Shown in pieces: positions 8,093 to 23,099 of a stretch of DNA of 64,000 nucleotides. Within the stretch, counting starts at the first letter, position 1; the number at the start of each line of letters is the position of its first letter. The notes beneath the pieces were generated by a model. The model was not told the origin of the DNA. It searched no databases and saw only the letters and a program-made list of their open reading frames with translations. The position numbers were made by a program, and so were the translations under genes. Source of the DNA: Saccoglossus kowalevskii (Eukaryota; Hemichordata; Enteropneusta; Harrimaniidae); contig NW_003158491.1 of the NCBI RefSeq assembly GCF_000003605.2, forward strand, positions 1 through 64,000, given 5' to 3'.

Positions 8093-9943
8093 CATCACAC
8101 ACATGTAAACCATATTAAACAACGTTCCTGCATTCTTTCTTACTGTGATGTCAATCATTTATAGTGGAAAATCGCGGAATTGTTGTAACTATTTTAATTA
8201 TAAAAAGTGTCAACATCTTCTAATTTCAAGAACAAGTTGTTTATGTCGTCGGCACGTAGTGGGTTTTAAGCGTTCAAAATTGTTTAAAGTGATTGCAAAG
8301 TTGTGCAAAGTTATTACAAAGTTGGTAGATGTATTTGTATGTATGACTAAGTTGTTGGCATATAGAAACGCGCAGTTGTAAAGTCGACAAATTTAATAAA
8401 ATCAGTTGGAAGCTGCCTATCGATGTTTACATGAGCTGACTGTAATCTGTTAAAAAACAGGGTGCAAAGTTGAAAAAACGAACGAAATGTTGGCGAAGAA
8501 GCTTGTATATTTATCCTAAGTCATTGTAATGACAACCCCGCAGTTAAATGTTGAAAACATTAAGTAAATGTATCGATAATGCCTCATATATAAGTAGATT
8601 ATCACAACAGCCAACCGAAAAAGCGACAAAAAATGGTTACAAAGTTGTGAAAAGCGATTGTAAAGTTGGTAGTTTCATTCGAAATTGGTACCTGTGATAT
8701 CATATTAACAAGTCTCATAGTTAAAAGTTCGAAAATGTGAATAAATATTTGTTTAAATACTGTTAAATTACCGTACTGTAACTCCAAGTATGTAGAGGTC
8801 ATAGGTCAATTCTAGAAGTTACCTGTGCCAGCGATATCGATTTTAAAACTTCCAAAAACATGAAATAGCCACCAATTCGGCTTAATTTTAAATAATCCAT
8901 GCACCTGTGTGGTTAGGTCACCGACAAATGTTTAAATTAAAGCACAATCGGCCGTGGTTAGTACTTGCATGGGAGACTCCCTCAGTAAACAAGCTGTTGA
9001 ATTTGATTTCATCACACACATGTAAAACATATAAAACAACGTTCCTGCATTCTTTCTTACTGTGATGTCAATCATTTATAGCGGAAAATCGCGGAATTGT
9101 TGTAACTATTTTAATTTAATAAAAAGTTTTCAAAATCCTTCTAATTTTCAAGAACAAGTTGTTTATGTCGTCGGCACGTAGTGGGTTTTAAGCTGTTAAC
9201 ACACCGTTAAAAGTTGTTTAAAGTGATTGAAAATTGTGCAAAGTTATTACAAAGTTGGTAGATGTATTTGTATTTATGACCTAAGTTGTTGGCATATAGA
9301 AATGCGCAGTTGTAAAGTCGACAAATTTAATAAAATCAGTTGGAAGCTGCCTATCGATGTTTACATGAGCTGACTGTAAACTGTTAGAAAACCGGGTGCA
9401 AAGTTGAAAAAACGAACGAAATGTTGGCGAAGAAGCTTGTATATTTATCCTAAGTCATTGTAATGACAACCCCGCAGTTAAATGTTGAAAACATTAAGTA
9501 AATGTATCGATAATGCCTCATATATAAGCAGATTATCGCAACAGCCAACCGAAAAAGCGACAAAAAATGGTTACAAAGTTGTGAAAAGCGATTGTAAAGT
9601 TGGTAGTTTCATTCGGAATTGGTACCAGTGATATCATATTAACAAGTCTCATAGTTAAAAGTTCGAAAATGTGAATAAATATTTGTTTAAATACTGTTAA
9701 ATTGCCGTACTGTAACTCCAAGTATGTAGAGGTCATAGGTCAATTCTAGAAGTTACCTGTGCCAGCGATATCGATTTTAAAACTTCCAAAAACATGAAAT
9801 AGACACCAATTCGGCTTAATTTTAAATAATCCATGCACCTGTGTGGTTAGGTCACCGACAAATGTTTAAATTAAAGCACAATCGGCCGTGGTTAGTACTT
9901 GCATGGGAGACTCCCTCAGTAAACAAGCTGTTGATTTTTTTTT
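8093..9943 (+). repeat. Two class IV monomers (ACTTCCAA variant)
   Basis: These adjacent units share ACTTCCAAAAACATG (8848, 9782) where most units have ACATGCAAAAACATG. They also share CACCAATTCGG, TTTTAAATAATCC, AAATTAAAGCAC and CGGCCGTGG in the 5S-like part. Related forms occur at 11641 and 52945. The first unit is the shortest otherwise normal one (917 bp) because of many small deletions near 8190-8280. Confidence 0.75.
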
Positions 9944-12900
9944 CATCACACACATGTAAAACATATAAAACAACGTTCCTGCATTCTTTCTTACTGTGAT
10001 GTCAATCATTTATAGCGGAAAATCGCGGAATTGTTGTAAATATTTTAATTTAATAAAAAGTTTTCAAAATCCTTCTAATTTTCAAGAACAAGTTGTTTAT
10101 GTCGTCGGCACGTAGTGGGTTTTAAGCTGTTAACACACCGTTCAAAGTTGTTTAAAGTGATTGAAAAGTTGTGCAAAGTTATTACAAAGTTGGTAGATGT
10201 CTTTGTATTTATGACCTATGTTGTTGGCATATAGAAATGCGCAGTTGTAAAGTCGACAAATTTAATAAAATCAGTTGGAAGCTGCCTATCGATGTTTACA
10301 TGAGCTGACTGTAAACTGTTAGAAAACAGGGTGCAAAGTTGAAAAAACGAACGAAATGTTGGCGAAGAAGCTTGTATATTTATCCTAAGTCATTGTAATG
10401 ACAACCCCGCAGTTAAATGTTGAAAACATTAAGTAAATGTATCGATAATGCCTCACATATAAGCAGATTATCACAACAGCCAACTGAAAATCGACAATAA
10501 TTAGTTACAAAGTTGTGAAAAGCGATTGTAAAGTTGGTAGTTTCATTCGGAATTGGTACCTGTGATATCATATTAACAAGTCTCATATTTAAAAGTTCGA
10601 AAATGTGAATAAATATTTTTGTTAAAAACTGTTAAATTACCGTACTGTTACTCCAAGTATGTAGAGGTCATAGGTCAATTCTAGAAGTTACCTGTACCAG
10701 CAATATCGATTTTAAAACATGCAAAAACATGAAATAGCGGCCAATTCGACTATTTAAATAATCCTTGCAGCTATGTGGTTAGTTCACCGACAAATGTTTA
10801 AAGTAAAGCACAATCGGGCCTGGTTAGTACTTGCATGGGAGACTCCCTCAGTAAACAAGCTGTTGATTTTTTTTTCATCACACACATGTAAAACATAAAA
10901 AACAACGTTCCTGCATTCTTTCTTACTGTGATGTCAATTATTTATAGTGGAAAATCGCGGAATTGTTGTAACTATTTTAATTTAATAAAAGGTTTTTAAA
11001 ATCCTTCTAATTTTCAGACAGTTGTTTATGTCGTCAGCACGTAGTGGGTTTAGCTATTAACACACCGTTCAAGTTGTTTAAGTGATTGTAAGTTGTGCAA
11101 AGTTATTACAAAGTTGGTAGATGTATTTGTATGTATGACTTAATTTGTTGGCATATAAAAACGCGCAGTTGTAAAGTCGACAAATTTAATAAAATCAGTT
11201 GGAAGCTGCCTATAGATGTTCACATGAGCTGACTGTAAACTGTTAGAAAACAGTGTGCAAAGTTGAAAAAACGAACGAAATGTTGGCGAAGAAGCTTGTA
11301 TATTTATCCTAAGTCATTGTAATGACAACCCCGCAGTTGAATATTGAAAACATTAGGTAAGTGTATCGATAATGCCTCATATATAAGCAGATTATCACAA
11401 CAGCCAACCGAAAAATCGACAAAAATTAGTTACAAAGTTGTGAAAAGGGATTGTAAAGTTGGTAGTTTCATTCGGAATTGGTACCTGTGATATCATATTA
11501 ACAAGTCGCATAGGTAAAAGTTCGAAAATGTGAATAAATACTTTTTTAAATACTGTTAAGTTACCGTACTGTTACTCCAAGTATGTAGAGGTCATAGGTC
11601 AATTCTAGAAGTTACCTGTGCCAGCGATATCGATTTCAAAACTTCCAATAACATGAAATAGCCACCAATTCGGCTTAATTTCAAATAATCCATTCAGCTG
11701 TGTGTTTAGTTCACTGACAAATGTTTAAATTAAAGCACAATCGGGCGTGGTTAGTACTTGCATGGGAGACTCCCTCAGTAAACAAGCTGTTGATTTTTTT
11801 TTTCATCACACACATGCAAAACATATAAAACAACGTTCCTGCATTCTTTTCTTACTGTGATGTCAATCATTTATAGCGGAAAATCGCGGAAGTGTGTAAC
11901 TATTTTAATTTAATAAAAAGTTTTCAAAATCCTTCTAATTTTCAAGAACAAGTTGTTTATGTCGTCGGCACGTAGTGGGTTTTAAGCTGTTAACACACCG
12001 TTCAAAGTTGTTTAAAGTGATTGCAAAGTTGTGCAAAGTTATTACAAAGTTGGTAGATGTATTTGTATGTATGACCCAAGTTGTTGGCATATAGAAACGC
12101 GCAGTTGTAATGTCGACAAATTTAATAAAATCAGTTGAAATCTGCCTATAGATGTTCACAAGAGCTGACTGTAAACTGTTAGAAAACAGGGTGCAAAGTT
12201 GAAAAACGAACGAAATGTTGACGAAGAAGCTTGTATATTTATTCTAAGTCATTGTAATGACAACCCCGCAGTTAAATGTTGAAAATATTAAGTAAATGTA
12301 TCGATAATGCCTCATATATAAGCAGATTATCACAACAGCCAACCGAAAAATCGACAAAAATTAGTTATAAAGTTGTGAAAAATCGATTGTAAAGATGGTA
12401 GTTTCATTCGGAATTGCTACGTGTGATATCAAATTAACAAATCTCATAGTTAAAAGTTCGGAAATGTGAATAAATATTTTTTTAAATACTGTTAAATTAC
12501 CGTACTGTTACTCCAAGTATGTAGAGGTCATAGGTCAATTCTAGAAGTTACCTGTGCCAGCGATATCGATTTTAAAACATGCAAAAACATGAAATAGCCG
12601 CCAAATCGGCTTAATTTCAAATAATTCATGCACCTGTGTGGTTAGGTCACCGACAAATGTTTAAAGTAAAGCACAATCGGGCGTTGTTAGTACTTGCATG
12701 GGAGACTCCCTCAGTAAACAAGCTGTTGATTTTTTTTTCATCACACACATGTAAAACATATAAAACAACGTTCCTGCATTCTTTCTTACTGTGATGTCAT
12801 CATTTATACCGGGAAATCGCGGAATTGTTGTAACTATTTTAATTTAATAAAAAGTTTTCAAAATCCTTCTAATTTTCAAGAACAAGTTGTTTATGTCGTC

Positions 12901-13949
12901 GGCACGTAGTGGGTTTTAAGCTGTAAACACACCGTTCAAAGTTGTTTAAAGTGATTGCAAAGTTGTGCAAAGTTATTACAAAGTTGGTAGATGTATTCGT
13001 ATGTATGACCTAAGTTGTTGGCATATAGAAACGCGCAGTTGTAAAGTCGACAATTTTGATAAAATCAGTTGAAAGCTGCCTATAGATGTTCACATGAGCT
13101 GACTGTAAACTGTTAGAAAACAGGGTGCAAAGTTGAAAAAACGAACGAAATGTTGGCGAAGAAGCTTGTATATTTATCCTAAGTCATTGTAATGACAACC
13201 CCGCAGTTAAATGTTGAAAACATTAAGTAAATGTATCGATAATGCCTCAAATATAAGCAGATTATCACAACAGCCAACCGAAAAAGCGACAAAAAATGGT
13301 TACAAAGTTGTGAAAACCGATTGTAAAGTTGGTAGTTTCATTCGGAATTGGTACCTGTGATATCATATTAACAAGTCTCATAGTTAAAAGTTCTATAATG
13401 TGAATAAATATTTTTGTTAAATACTGTTAAATTACCGTACTGTTACTCCAAGTATGTAGAGGTCATAGGTCAATTCTAGAAGTTACCTGTGCCAGCAATA
13501 TCGATTTTAAAACATGCAAAAACATGAAATAGCCGCCAAATCGGCTTAATTTCAAATAATCCTTGCAGCTATGTGGTTAGGTCACCGACAAATGTGTAAG
13601 GTAAAGCACAATGGGGCCTGGTTAGTACTTGCATGGGAGACTCCCTCAGTAAACGAGTTGTTGAATTTTTTTTCATCACACACATGTAAAACATATAAAA
13701 CAACGTTCCTTCATTCTTTCGTACTGTGATGTCAATCATTTATAGTGGAAAATCGCGGAATTGTTGTAACTATTTTAATTTAATAAAAAGTTTTCAAAAT
13801 CCTTCTAATTTTCAAGAACAAGTTGTTTATGTCGTCGGCACGTAGTGGGTTTTAAGCTGTTAACACACCGTTCAAAGTTGTTTAAAGTGATTGCAAAGTT
13901 GTGCAAAGTTATTACAAAGTTGGTAGATGTATTCGTATGTATGACCTAA

Positions 13950-15650
13950 GTTGTTGGCATATAGAAACGCGCAGTTGTAAAGTCGACAAATTTAATAAAA
14001 TCAGTTGGAAGCTGCCAATAGATGTTCACATGAGCTGACTGTAAACTGTTAGAAAACAGGGTGCAAAGTTGAAAAACGAACGAAACGTTGGAGAAGAAGC
14101 TTGTATATTTATCCTAAGTCATTGTAATGACAGCCCCGCAGTTAAATGTTGAAAACATTAAGTAAATGTATCGATAATGCCTCATATATAAGCAGATTAT
14201 CACAACAGCCAACCGAAAAATCGACAAAAATTAGTTACAAAGTTGTGAAAAGCGATTGTAAAGTTGGTAGTTTCATTCGGAATTGGTACCTCTGATATCA
14301 TATTAACAAGTCTCATAGTTAAAAGTTCGAAAATGTGAATAAATATTTTGTTAAATATTGTTAAATTACCGTACTGTTACTCCAAGTATATAGAGGTCAT
14401 AATTCAATTCTTGAAGTTACCTGTGCCAGCGATATCGATTTTAAAACATGCAAAAACATGAAATAGCCGCCAAATCAGCTTAATTTCAAGTAATCCTTGC
14501 AGCTATGTGGTTAGGTCACCGACAAATGTTTAAAGTAAAGCACAATCGGGCGTGGTTAGTACTTGCATGGGAGACTCCCTCAGTAAACAAGCTGTTGAAT
14601 TTGTTTTCATCACACACATGTAAAACATATAAAACAACGTTCTTGCATTCTTTTTTACTGTGATGTCAATCATTTATAGTGGAAAATCGCGGAATTTGTT
14701 GTAACTATTTTAATTTAAGTTTTCAAAATCCTTCTAATTTTCAAGAACAAGTTGTTTATGTCGTCGGCACGTAGTGGGTTTTAAGCTGTTAACACACCGT
14801 TCAAAGTTGTTTAAAGTGATTGCAAAGTTGTGCAAAGTTATTACAAAGTTGGTAGATGTATTCGTATGTATGACCTAAGTTGTTGGCATATAGAAACGCG
14901 CAGTTGTAAAGTCGACAAATTTAATAAAATCAGTTGGAAGCTGCCAATAGATGTTCACATGAGCTGACTGTAAACTGTTAGAAAACAGGGTGCAAAGTTG
15001 AAAAACGAACGAAACGTTGGAGAAGAAGCTTGTATATTTATCCTAAGTCATTGTAATGACAGCCCCGCAGTTAAATGTTGAAAACATTAAGTAAATGTAT
15101 CGATAATGCCTCATATATAAGCAGATTATCACAACAGCCAACCGAAAAATCGACAAAAATTAGTTACAAAGTTGTGAAAAGCGATTGTAAAGTTGGTAGT
15201 TTCATTCGGAATTGGTACCTCTGATATCATATTAACAAGTCTCACAGTTAAAAGTTCGAAAATGTGAATAAATATTTTGTTAAATACTGTTAAATTACTG
15301 TACTGTTACTCCAAGTATATAGAGGTCATAATTCAATTCTTGAAGTTACCTGTGCCAGCGATATCGATTTTAAAACATGCAAAAACATGAAATAGCCGCC
15401 AAATCAGCTTAATTTCAAGTAATCCATGCAGCTATGTGGTTAGGTCACCGACAAATGTTTAAAGTAAAGCACAATCGGGCGTGGTTAGTACTTGCATGGG
15501 AGACTCCCTCAGTAAACAAGCTGTTGAATTTGTTTTCATCACACACATGTAAAACATATAAAACAACGTTCTTGCATTCTTTTTTACTGTGATGTCAATC
15601 ATTTATAGTGGAAAATCGCGGAATTGTTGTAACTATTTTAATTTAAGTTT
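13950..15650 (+). repeat. Adjacent near-identical monomers, 929-bp offset
   Basis: Private variants occur twice 929 bp apart: CGAAACGTTGGAG (14081, 15010), GACAGCCCCG, CCTCTGATATC, TATATAGAGGTCATAATTC, TTTGTTTTCATC, GTTCTTGCATTC and a 6-bp deletion giving ATTTAAGTTTTC. The identity fades after about 15,650. A very recent local duplication by unequal exchange or replication slippage is the likely cause. The ATTTAAGTTTTC deletion is also present near 5397. Confidence 0.85.
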
Positions 15651-16464
15651 TCAAAATCCTTCTAATTTTCAAGAACAAGTTGTTTATGTCGTCGGCACGT
15701 AGTGGGTTTTAAGCTGTTAACACACCGTTCAAAGTTGTTTAAAGTGATTACAAAGTTGTGCAAAGTTATTACAAAGTTGGTAGATGTATTCGTATGTATG
15801 ACCTAAGTTGTTGGCATATAGAAACGCGCAGTTGTAAAGTCGACAAATTTGATAAAATCAGTTGAAAGCTGCCTATAGATGTTGACATGAGCTGACTGTA
15901 AACTGTTAGAAAACAGGGTGCAAAGTTGAAAAACGAACGATATGTTGGCGAAGAAGCTTGTATATTTATCCTAAGTCATTGTAATGACAACCCCGCAGTT
16001 AAATGTTGAAAACATTAAGTAAATGTATCGATAATGCCTCATATATAAGCAGATTATCTCAACAGCCAACTGAAAAATCGACAAAAATTAGTTACAAAGT
16101 TGTGAAAAGCGATTGTAAAGTTGGTAGTTTCATTCGGATTTGGTTCCTGTGATTTCATATTAACAAGTCTCATAGTTAAAAGTTCGAAAATGTGAATAAA
16201 TATTTGTTTTCAATACTGTTAAATTACCGTACTGTTACTCCATGTATTTAGAGGTCATAGGTCAATTCTAGAAGTTACCTGCGCCAGCGATATCGGTTTT
16301 AAAACATGCAAAAACATGAAATAGACGCCAAATCGGCTTAATTATAAATAATCCATGCAGCTGTGTGGTTAGGTCACTGACAAATGTTTAAAGTACAGCA
16401 CAATCGGGCGTGTTTAGTACTTGCATGGGAGACTCCCTCAGTAAACAAGCGGTTGAATTTTTTT

Positions 16465-19269
16465 CATCACACACATGTAAAACATATAAAACAACGTTCC
16501 TGCATTCTTTCTTACTGTGATGTCAATCATTTATAGTGGAAAATCGCGGAATTGTTGTAACTATTTTAATTTAATAAAACGTTTTCAAAATCCTTCTAAT
16601 TTTCAAGAACAAGTTGTTTATGTCGTCGGCACGTAGTGGGTTTTAAGCTGTTAACACACCGTTCAAAGTTGTTTAAAGTGATTGCAAAGTTGTGCAAAGT
16701 TATTAGAAAGTTGGTAGATGTATTCGTATGTATGACCTAAGTTGTTGGCATATAGAAACGCGCAGTTCTAAAGTCGACAAATTTGATAAAATCAGTTGAA
16801 AGCTGCCTATAGATGTTCACATGAGCTGACTGTAAACTGTTAGAAAACAGTGTGCAAAGTTGAAAAACGAACGAAATGTTGGCGAAGAAGCTTGTATATT
16901 ATCATAAGTCATTGTAATGACAACCCCGCAGTTAAATGTTGAAAACATTAAGCAAATGTATCGATAATGCCTCACATAAAAGCAGATTATCACAACAGCC
17001 AACTGAAAATCGACAATAATTTGTTACAAAGTTGTGAAAAGCGATTGTAAAGTTGGTAGTTTCATTCGGAATTGGTACCTGTGATATCATATTAATAAGT
17101 CTCATAGTTAAAAGTTCGAAAATGTGAATAAATATTTTTGTTAAAAACTGTTAAATTACCGTACTGTTACTCCAAGTATGTAGAGGTCATAGGTCAATTC
17201 TAGAAGTTACCTGTGCCAGCAATATCGATTTTAAAACATGCAAAAACATGAAATAGCCGCCAAATCGGCTTAAATTCAAATATTTGATGCACCTGTGTGG
17301 TTAGGATATCGACAAATGTTTAAAGTAAAGCACAATCGGGCCTGGTTAGTACTTGCATGGGAGACTCCCACAGTAAACAAGCTGTTGAATTTATTTTCAT
17401 CACACACATGTAAAACATATAAAACAACGTTCCTGCATTTTTTCTTACTGTGATGTCAATCATTTATAGTGGAAAATCGCGGAATTGTTGTAACTATTTT
17501 AATTTAATAAAAAGTTTTCAAAATCCTTCTACATTTCAAGAACAAGTTGTTTATGTCGTCGGCACGTAGTGGGTTTTAAGCTATTAACACACCGTTCAAA
17601 GTTGTTTAAAGTGATTGCAAAGTTGTGCAAATTTATTACAAAGTTGGTAGATGTATTCGTAAGTATGACCTAAGTTGTTGGCATATAGAAACGCGCAGTT
17701 GTAAAGTCGACAAATTTAATAAAATCAGTTGAAAGCTGCTTATAGAAGTTCACATGAGCTGACTGTAAACTGTTAGAAAACAGTGTGCAAAGTTGAAAAA
17801 ACGAACGAAATGTTGGCGAAGAGGCTTGTATATTTATCCTAAGTCATTGTAATGACAACCCCGCAGTTAAATGTTGAAAACATTAAGTAAATGTATCGAT
17901 AATGCCTCATATATAAGCAGATTATCAAAAAACAGCCAACCGAAAAATCGACAAAAATTAGTTACAAAGTTGTGAAAAGCGATTGTAAAGTTGGTAGTTT
18001 CATTCGGAATTGGTACCTGTGATATCATATTAACAAGTCTCATAGTTAAAAGTTCGAAAATGTGAATAATTGTTTTTTTAAATACTGTTAAATTACCGTA
18101 CTGTTACTCCAAGTATGTAGAGGTCATTGGTCAATTCTAGAAGTTACCTGTGCCAGCGATATCGATTTTAAAACATGCAAAAACATGAAATAGCCGCCAA
18201 ATCGGCTTAAATTCAAATATTTGATGCACCTGTGTGGTTAGGATATCGACAAATGTTTAAAGTAAAGCACAATCGGGCCTGGTTAGTACTTGCATAGGAG
18301 ACTCCCTCAATAAACAAGCTGTTGAATTTATTTTCATCACACACATGTAAAACATATAAAACAACGTTCCTGCATTCTTTCTTACTGTGATGTCAATCAT
18401 TTATAGTGGAAAATCGCGGAATTGTTGTAACTATTTTAATTTAATAAAAAGTTTTCAAAATCCTTCTAATTTTCAAGAACAAGTTGTTTATTTCGTCGGC
18501 ACGTAGTGGGTTTTAAGCTGTTAACACACCGTTCAAAGTTGTTTAAAGTGATTGCAAAGTTGTGCAAAGTTATTACAAAGTTGGTAGATGTATTCGTATG
18601 TATGACATAAGTAGTTGGCATTTAGAAACGCGCAGTTGTAACGTCGACAATTTTAATAAAATCAGTTGAAAGCTGCCTATAGATGTTCACATGAGCTGAC
18701 TGTAAACTGTTAGAAAACAGTGTGCAAAGTTGAAAAACGAACGAAATGTTGGCGAAGAAGCTTGTATATTTATCCTAAGTCATTGTAATGACAACCCCGC
18801 AGTTAAATGTTGAAAACATTAAGTAAATGTGTCGATAATGCCTCATATATAAGCAGATTATCACAACAGCCAACCGAAAAATCGACAAAAATTAGTTACA
18901 AAGTTGTGAAAAGCGATTGTAAAGTTGGTAGTTTCAGTCGGAATTGGTACCTGTGATATCATATTAACAAGTCTCTTAGTTAAAAGTTCGAAAATGTGAA
19001 TAAATAGTTTTGTTAAATACTGTTAAATTACCATACTGTTACTCCAAGTATGTAGAGGTCATAGGTCAATTCTAGAAGTTACCTGTGCCAGCGATATCGA
19101 TTTTAAAACATGCAAAAACATGAAATAGCCGCCAAATCGGCTTAAATTCAAATAATTGATGCACCTGTGTGGTTAGGATACCGAGAAATGTTTAAAGTAA
19201 AGCACAATCGTGCGTGGTTAGTACTTGCATGGGAGACTCCCTCAGTAAACAAGCTGTTGAATTTATTTT
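16465..19269 (+). repeat. Three class III monomers (GGATA.CGAC, TTTATTTT variant)
   Basis: Three consecutive units share TTAAATTCAAATA, TTGATGCACC, GGTTAGGATA and an oligo-T run interrupted by A. The middle unit also has TTTCGTCGG in place of TGTCGTCGG, found again near 42045 in another class III unit. The first two carry GGATATCGAC and a CGGGCCTGG core, the third GGATACCGAG and CGTGCGTGG. The class is therefore itself subdivided. Confidence 0.75.
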
Positions 19270-20093
19270 CATCACACACATGTAAAACATATAAAACAAC
19301 GTTCCTGCATTTTTTCTTACTGTGATGTCAATCATTTATAGTGGAAAATCGCGGAATTGTTGTAACTATTTTAATTTAATAAAAAGTTTTCAAAATCCTT
19401 CTAATTTTCAAGAACAAGTTGTTTATGTCGTCGGCACGTGGTGGGTTTTAAGCTGTTACACACCGTTCAAGTTGTTTAAAGTGATTGCAAAGTTGTGCTA
19501 AGTTATTACAAAGTTGGTAGATGTATACGTATGTATGACCTAAGTTGTTGGCATATAGAAACGCGCAGTTCTAAAGTCCAAAAATTTAATAAAATCAGTT
19601 GGAAGCTGCCTATAGATGTTCACATGAGCCTACTGTAAACTGTTAGAAAACAGGGTGCAAAGTTGAAAAAACGAACGAAATGTTGGCGAAGAAGATTGTA
19701 TATTTATCCTAAATCATTGTAATGACAACCCCGCAGTTAAATGTTGAAAACATTCAGTAAATGTATCGATAATGCCTCATATATAAGCAGATTATCACAA
19801 CAGCCAACCGAAAAATCGACAAAAAATGGTTACAAAGTTGTGAAAAGCGATTGTAAAGTCGGTAGTTTCATTTGGAATTGGTACCTGTGATATCATATTA
19901 ACAAGTCTCATAGTTAAAAGTTCAAAAATGTGAATAAATATTTTTGTTAAAAACTGTTAAATTACCGTACTGTTACACCAAGTATGTAGAGGTCATAGGT
20001 CAATTCTAGAAGTTACCTGTGCCAGCAATATCGATTTTAAAACATGCATATACATGAAATAGCGGCCAATTCGGCTTAATTTCAAATAATCCT

Positions 20094-20415
20094 TGCAGAT
20101 ATGTGTTAGGTCACCGACAAATGTTTAAAGTAAAGCACAATCGGGCGTGGTTAGTACTTGCATGGGAGACTCCCTCAGTAAACAAGCTGTTGAATTTTTT
20201 TTCATCACACACATGTAAAACATATAAAACAACGTTCCTGCATTCTTTCTTACTTGCAGATATGTGTTAGGTCACCGACAAATGTTAAAAGTAAAGCACA
20301 TTCGGGCCTGGTTAGTACTTGGATGTGAGACTCCCTCAGTAAATAAGCTGTTGAATTTTTTTTCATCACACACATGTAAAACATATAAAACAACGTTCCT
20401 GCATTCTTTCTTACT
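20094..20415 (+). repeat. Second occurrence of the same 161-bp duplication
   Basis: The junction, copy length (161 bp) and internal variants (GTTAAAAGTAAAG, GTGAGAC, AAATAAG) match those at 341-662. The sequence just before both loci also shares TTCAAAAATGTGAAT and GTTACACCAAG. Farther upstream the two loci differ (CAACTGAAAATCGAC at base 51 against CAACCGAAAAATCGAC here). This points to a copied block, not two independent duplications. The core at 20310 reads TTGGATG, the canonical 5S form. Confidence 0.9.
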
Positions 20416-23099
20416 GTGATGTCAATTATTTATAGCGGAAAATCGCGGAATTGTTGTAACTATTTTAATTTAATAAACAGTTTTCAAAATCCTTCTAATT
20501 TTCAAGAACAAGTTGTTTATGTCGTCGGCACGTAGTGGGTTTTAAGCTATTAACACACCGTTCAAAGTTGTTTAAAGTGATTGCAAAGTTGTGCAAAGTT
20601 ATTACAAAGTTGGTAGATGTATTTGTATGTATGACCTAAGTTGTTGTCATATAGAAACGCGCAGTTGTAAAGTCGACAAATTTAATAAAATCAGTTGGAA
20701 GCTGCCTATAGATGTTTACATGAGCTGACTGTAAACTGTCAGAAAACAGGGTGCAAAGTTGAAACAACGAACGAAATGTTGGCGAAGAAGCTTGTATATT
20801 TATCCTAAGTCATTGTAATGACAACGCCGCAGTTAAATGTTGAAAACATTAAGTAAATGTATCGATAATGCCTCACATATAAGCAGATTATCACAACAGC
20901 CAACTGAAAATCGACAATAATTAGTTACAAAGTTGTGAAAAGCGATTGTAAAGTTGGTAGTTTCATTCGGAATTGGTACCTGTGATATCATATTAACAAG
21001 TCTCATAGTTAAAAGTTCGAAAATGTGAATAAATATTTTTGTTAAAAACTGTTAAATTACCGTACTGTTACTCCAAGTATGTAGAGGTCATAGATGAATT
21101 CTAGAAGTTACCTGTGCCAGCAATATCGATTTTAAAACATGCAAAAACATGAAATAGCCGCCAATTCGGCTTAGTTTCAAATAATCCATGCAGCTATGTG
21201 GTTAGGTCACCGACAAATGTTTAAAGTAAAGCACAATCGGGCGTGGTTAGTACGTGCATGGGAGACTCCCTCAGTAAACAAGCTGTTGAATTTTTTTTCA
21301 TCACACACATGTAAAACATATAAAACAACGTTCCTGCATTCTTTCTTTCTGTGATGTCAATCATTTATAGTGGAAAATCGCGGAATTGTTGTAACTATTT
21401 TAATTTAATAAAAAGTTTTCAAAATCCTTCTAATTTTCAAGAACAAGTTGTTTATGTCGTCGGCACGTAGTGGGTTTTAAGCTGTTAACACACCGTTCAA
21501 AGTTGTTTAAAGTGATTGCAAAGTTGTGCAAAGTTATTACAAAGTTGGTAGATGTATTCGTATGTATGACCTAAGTTGTTGGCATATAGAAACGCGCAGT
21601 TGTAAAGTCGACAAATTTAATAAAATCAGTTGAAAGCTGCCTATAGATGTTTACATGAGCTGACTGTAAACTGTTAGAAAACAGTGTGCAAAGTTGAAAA
21701 AACGAACGAAATGTTGGCGAAGAAGCTTGTATATTTATCCTAAGTCATTGTAATGACAACCCCGCAGTTAAATGTTGAAAACATTAAGTAAATGTATCGA
21801 TAATGCCTCATATATAAGCAGATTATCACAACAGCCAACCGAAAAAGCGACAAAAAATGGTTACAAAGTTGTGAAAACCGATTGTAAAGTTGGTAGTTTC
21901 ATTCGGAATTGGTACCTGTGATATCATATTAACAAGTCTCATAGTTAAAAGTTCGAAAATGTGAATAATTGTTTTTTTTTAAATACTGTTAAATTACCGT
22001 ACTGTTACTCCAAGTATGTAGAGGTCATAGGTCAATTCTAGAAGTTACCTGTGCCAGCGATATCGATTTTAAAACATGCAAAAACATGAAATAGCCGCCA
22101 AATCGGCTTAGTTTCAAATAATCCATGCACCTGTGTGGTTAGGTCACCGACAAATGTTTAAAGTAAAGCACAATCGGGCGTGGTTAGTACTTGCATGGGA
22201 GACTGCTTCAGTAAACAAGCTGTTGAATGTTTTTTATCACACTCATGTAAAACATATAAAACAACGTTCCTGCATTCTTTCTTACTGTGATGTGAATCAT
22301 ATATAGCGGAAAATCGCGGAATTGTTGTAACAATTTTAATTTAATAAAATGTTTTCAAAATCCTTCTAATTTGCAAGAACAAGTTGTTTATGTCGTCGGC
22401 ACGTAGTGGGTTTTAATCTGTTAACACACCGTTCAAAGTTGTTTAAAGTGATTGCAAAGTTGTGCAAAGTTATTACAAAGTTGGTAGATGTATTCGTATG
22501 TATGACCTAAGTTGTTGGCATATAGAAACGCGCAGTTGTAAAGTCGACAAATTTAATAAAATCAGTTGGAAGCTGCCTACCGATGTTTACATGAGCTGAC
22601 TGTAAACTGTTAAAAAACAGGGTGCAAAGTTGAGAAAACGAACGAAATGTTGGCGAAGAAGCTTGTATATTTATCCTAAGTCATTGTAATGACAACCCCG
22701 CAGTTAAATGTTGAAAACATTAAGTAAATGTATCGATAATGCCTCACATATAAGCAGATTATCACAACAGCCAACCGAATAATCGACAAATAATAGTTAC
22801 AAAGTTGTGAAAAGCAATTGTAAAGTTGGTAGTTTCATTCGGAATTGGTACCTGTGATATCATATTAACAAGTCTCATAGTTTAAAGTTCGAAAATGTCT
22901 ATAATTGTTTTTTTTAAATACTGTTAAATTACCGTACTGTAACTCCAAGTATGTAGAGGTCACAGGTCAATTCTAGAAGTTACCTGTGCCAGCGATATCG
23001 ATTTTAAAACATGCAAAAACATGAAATAGCGGCCAAATCGGCTTAATTTCAAATAATCCTTGCAGCTGTGTGGTTAGGTCACCGACAAATGTTTAAAGT

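Noticed and set aside
8602-8802. 66-67-codon open frame on the - strand, recurring at 9533, 25572, 48961, 52612 and 63567
   Set aside because: Another frame of the same repeat (subrepeat C region), kept open by chance in a subset of units. It has no recognisable domain and is disrupted in neighbouring monomers.
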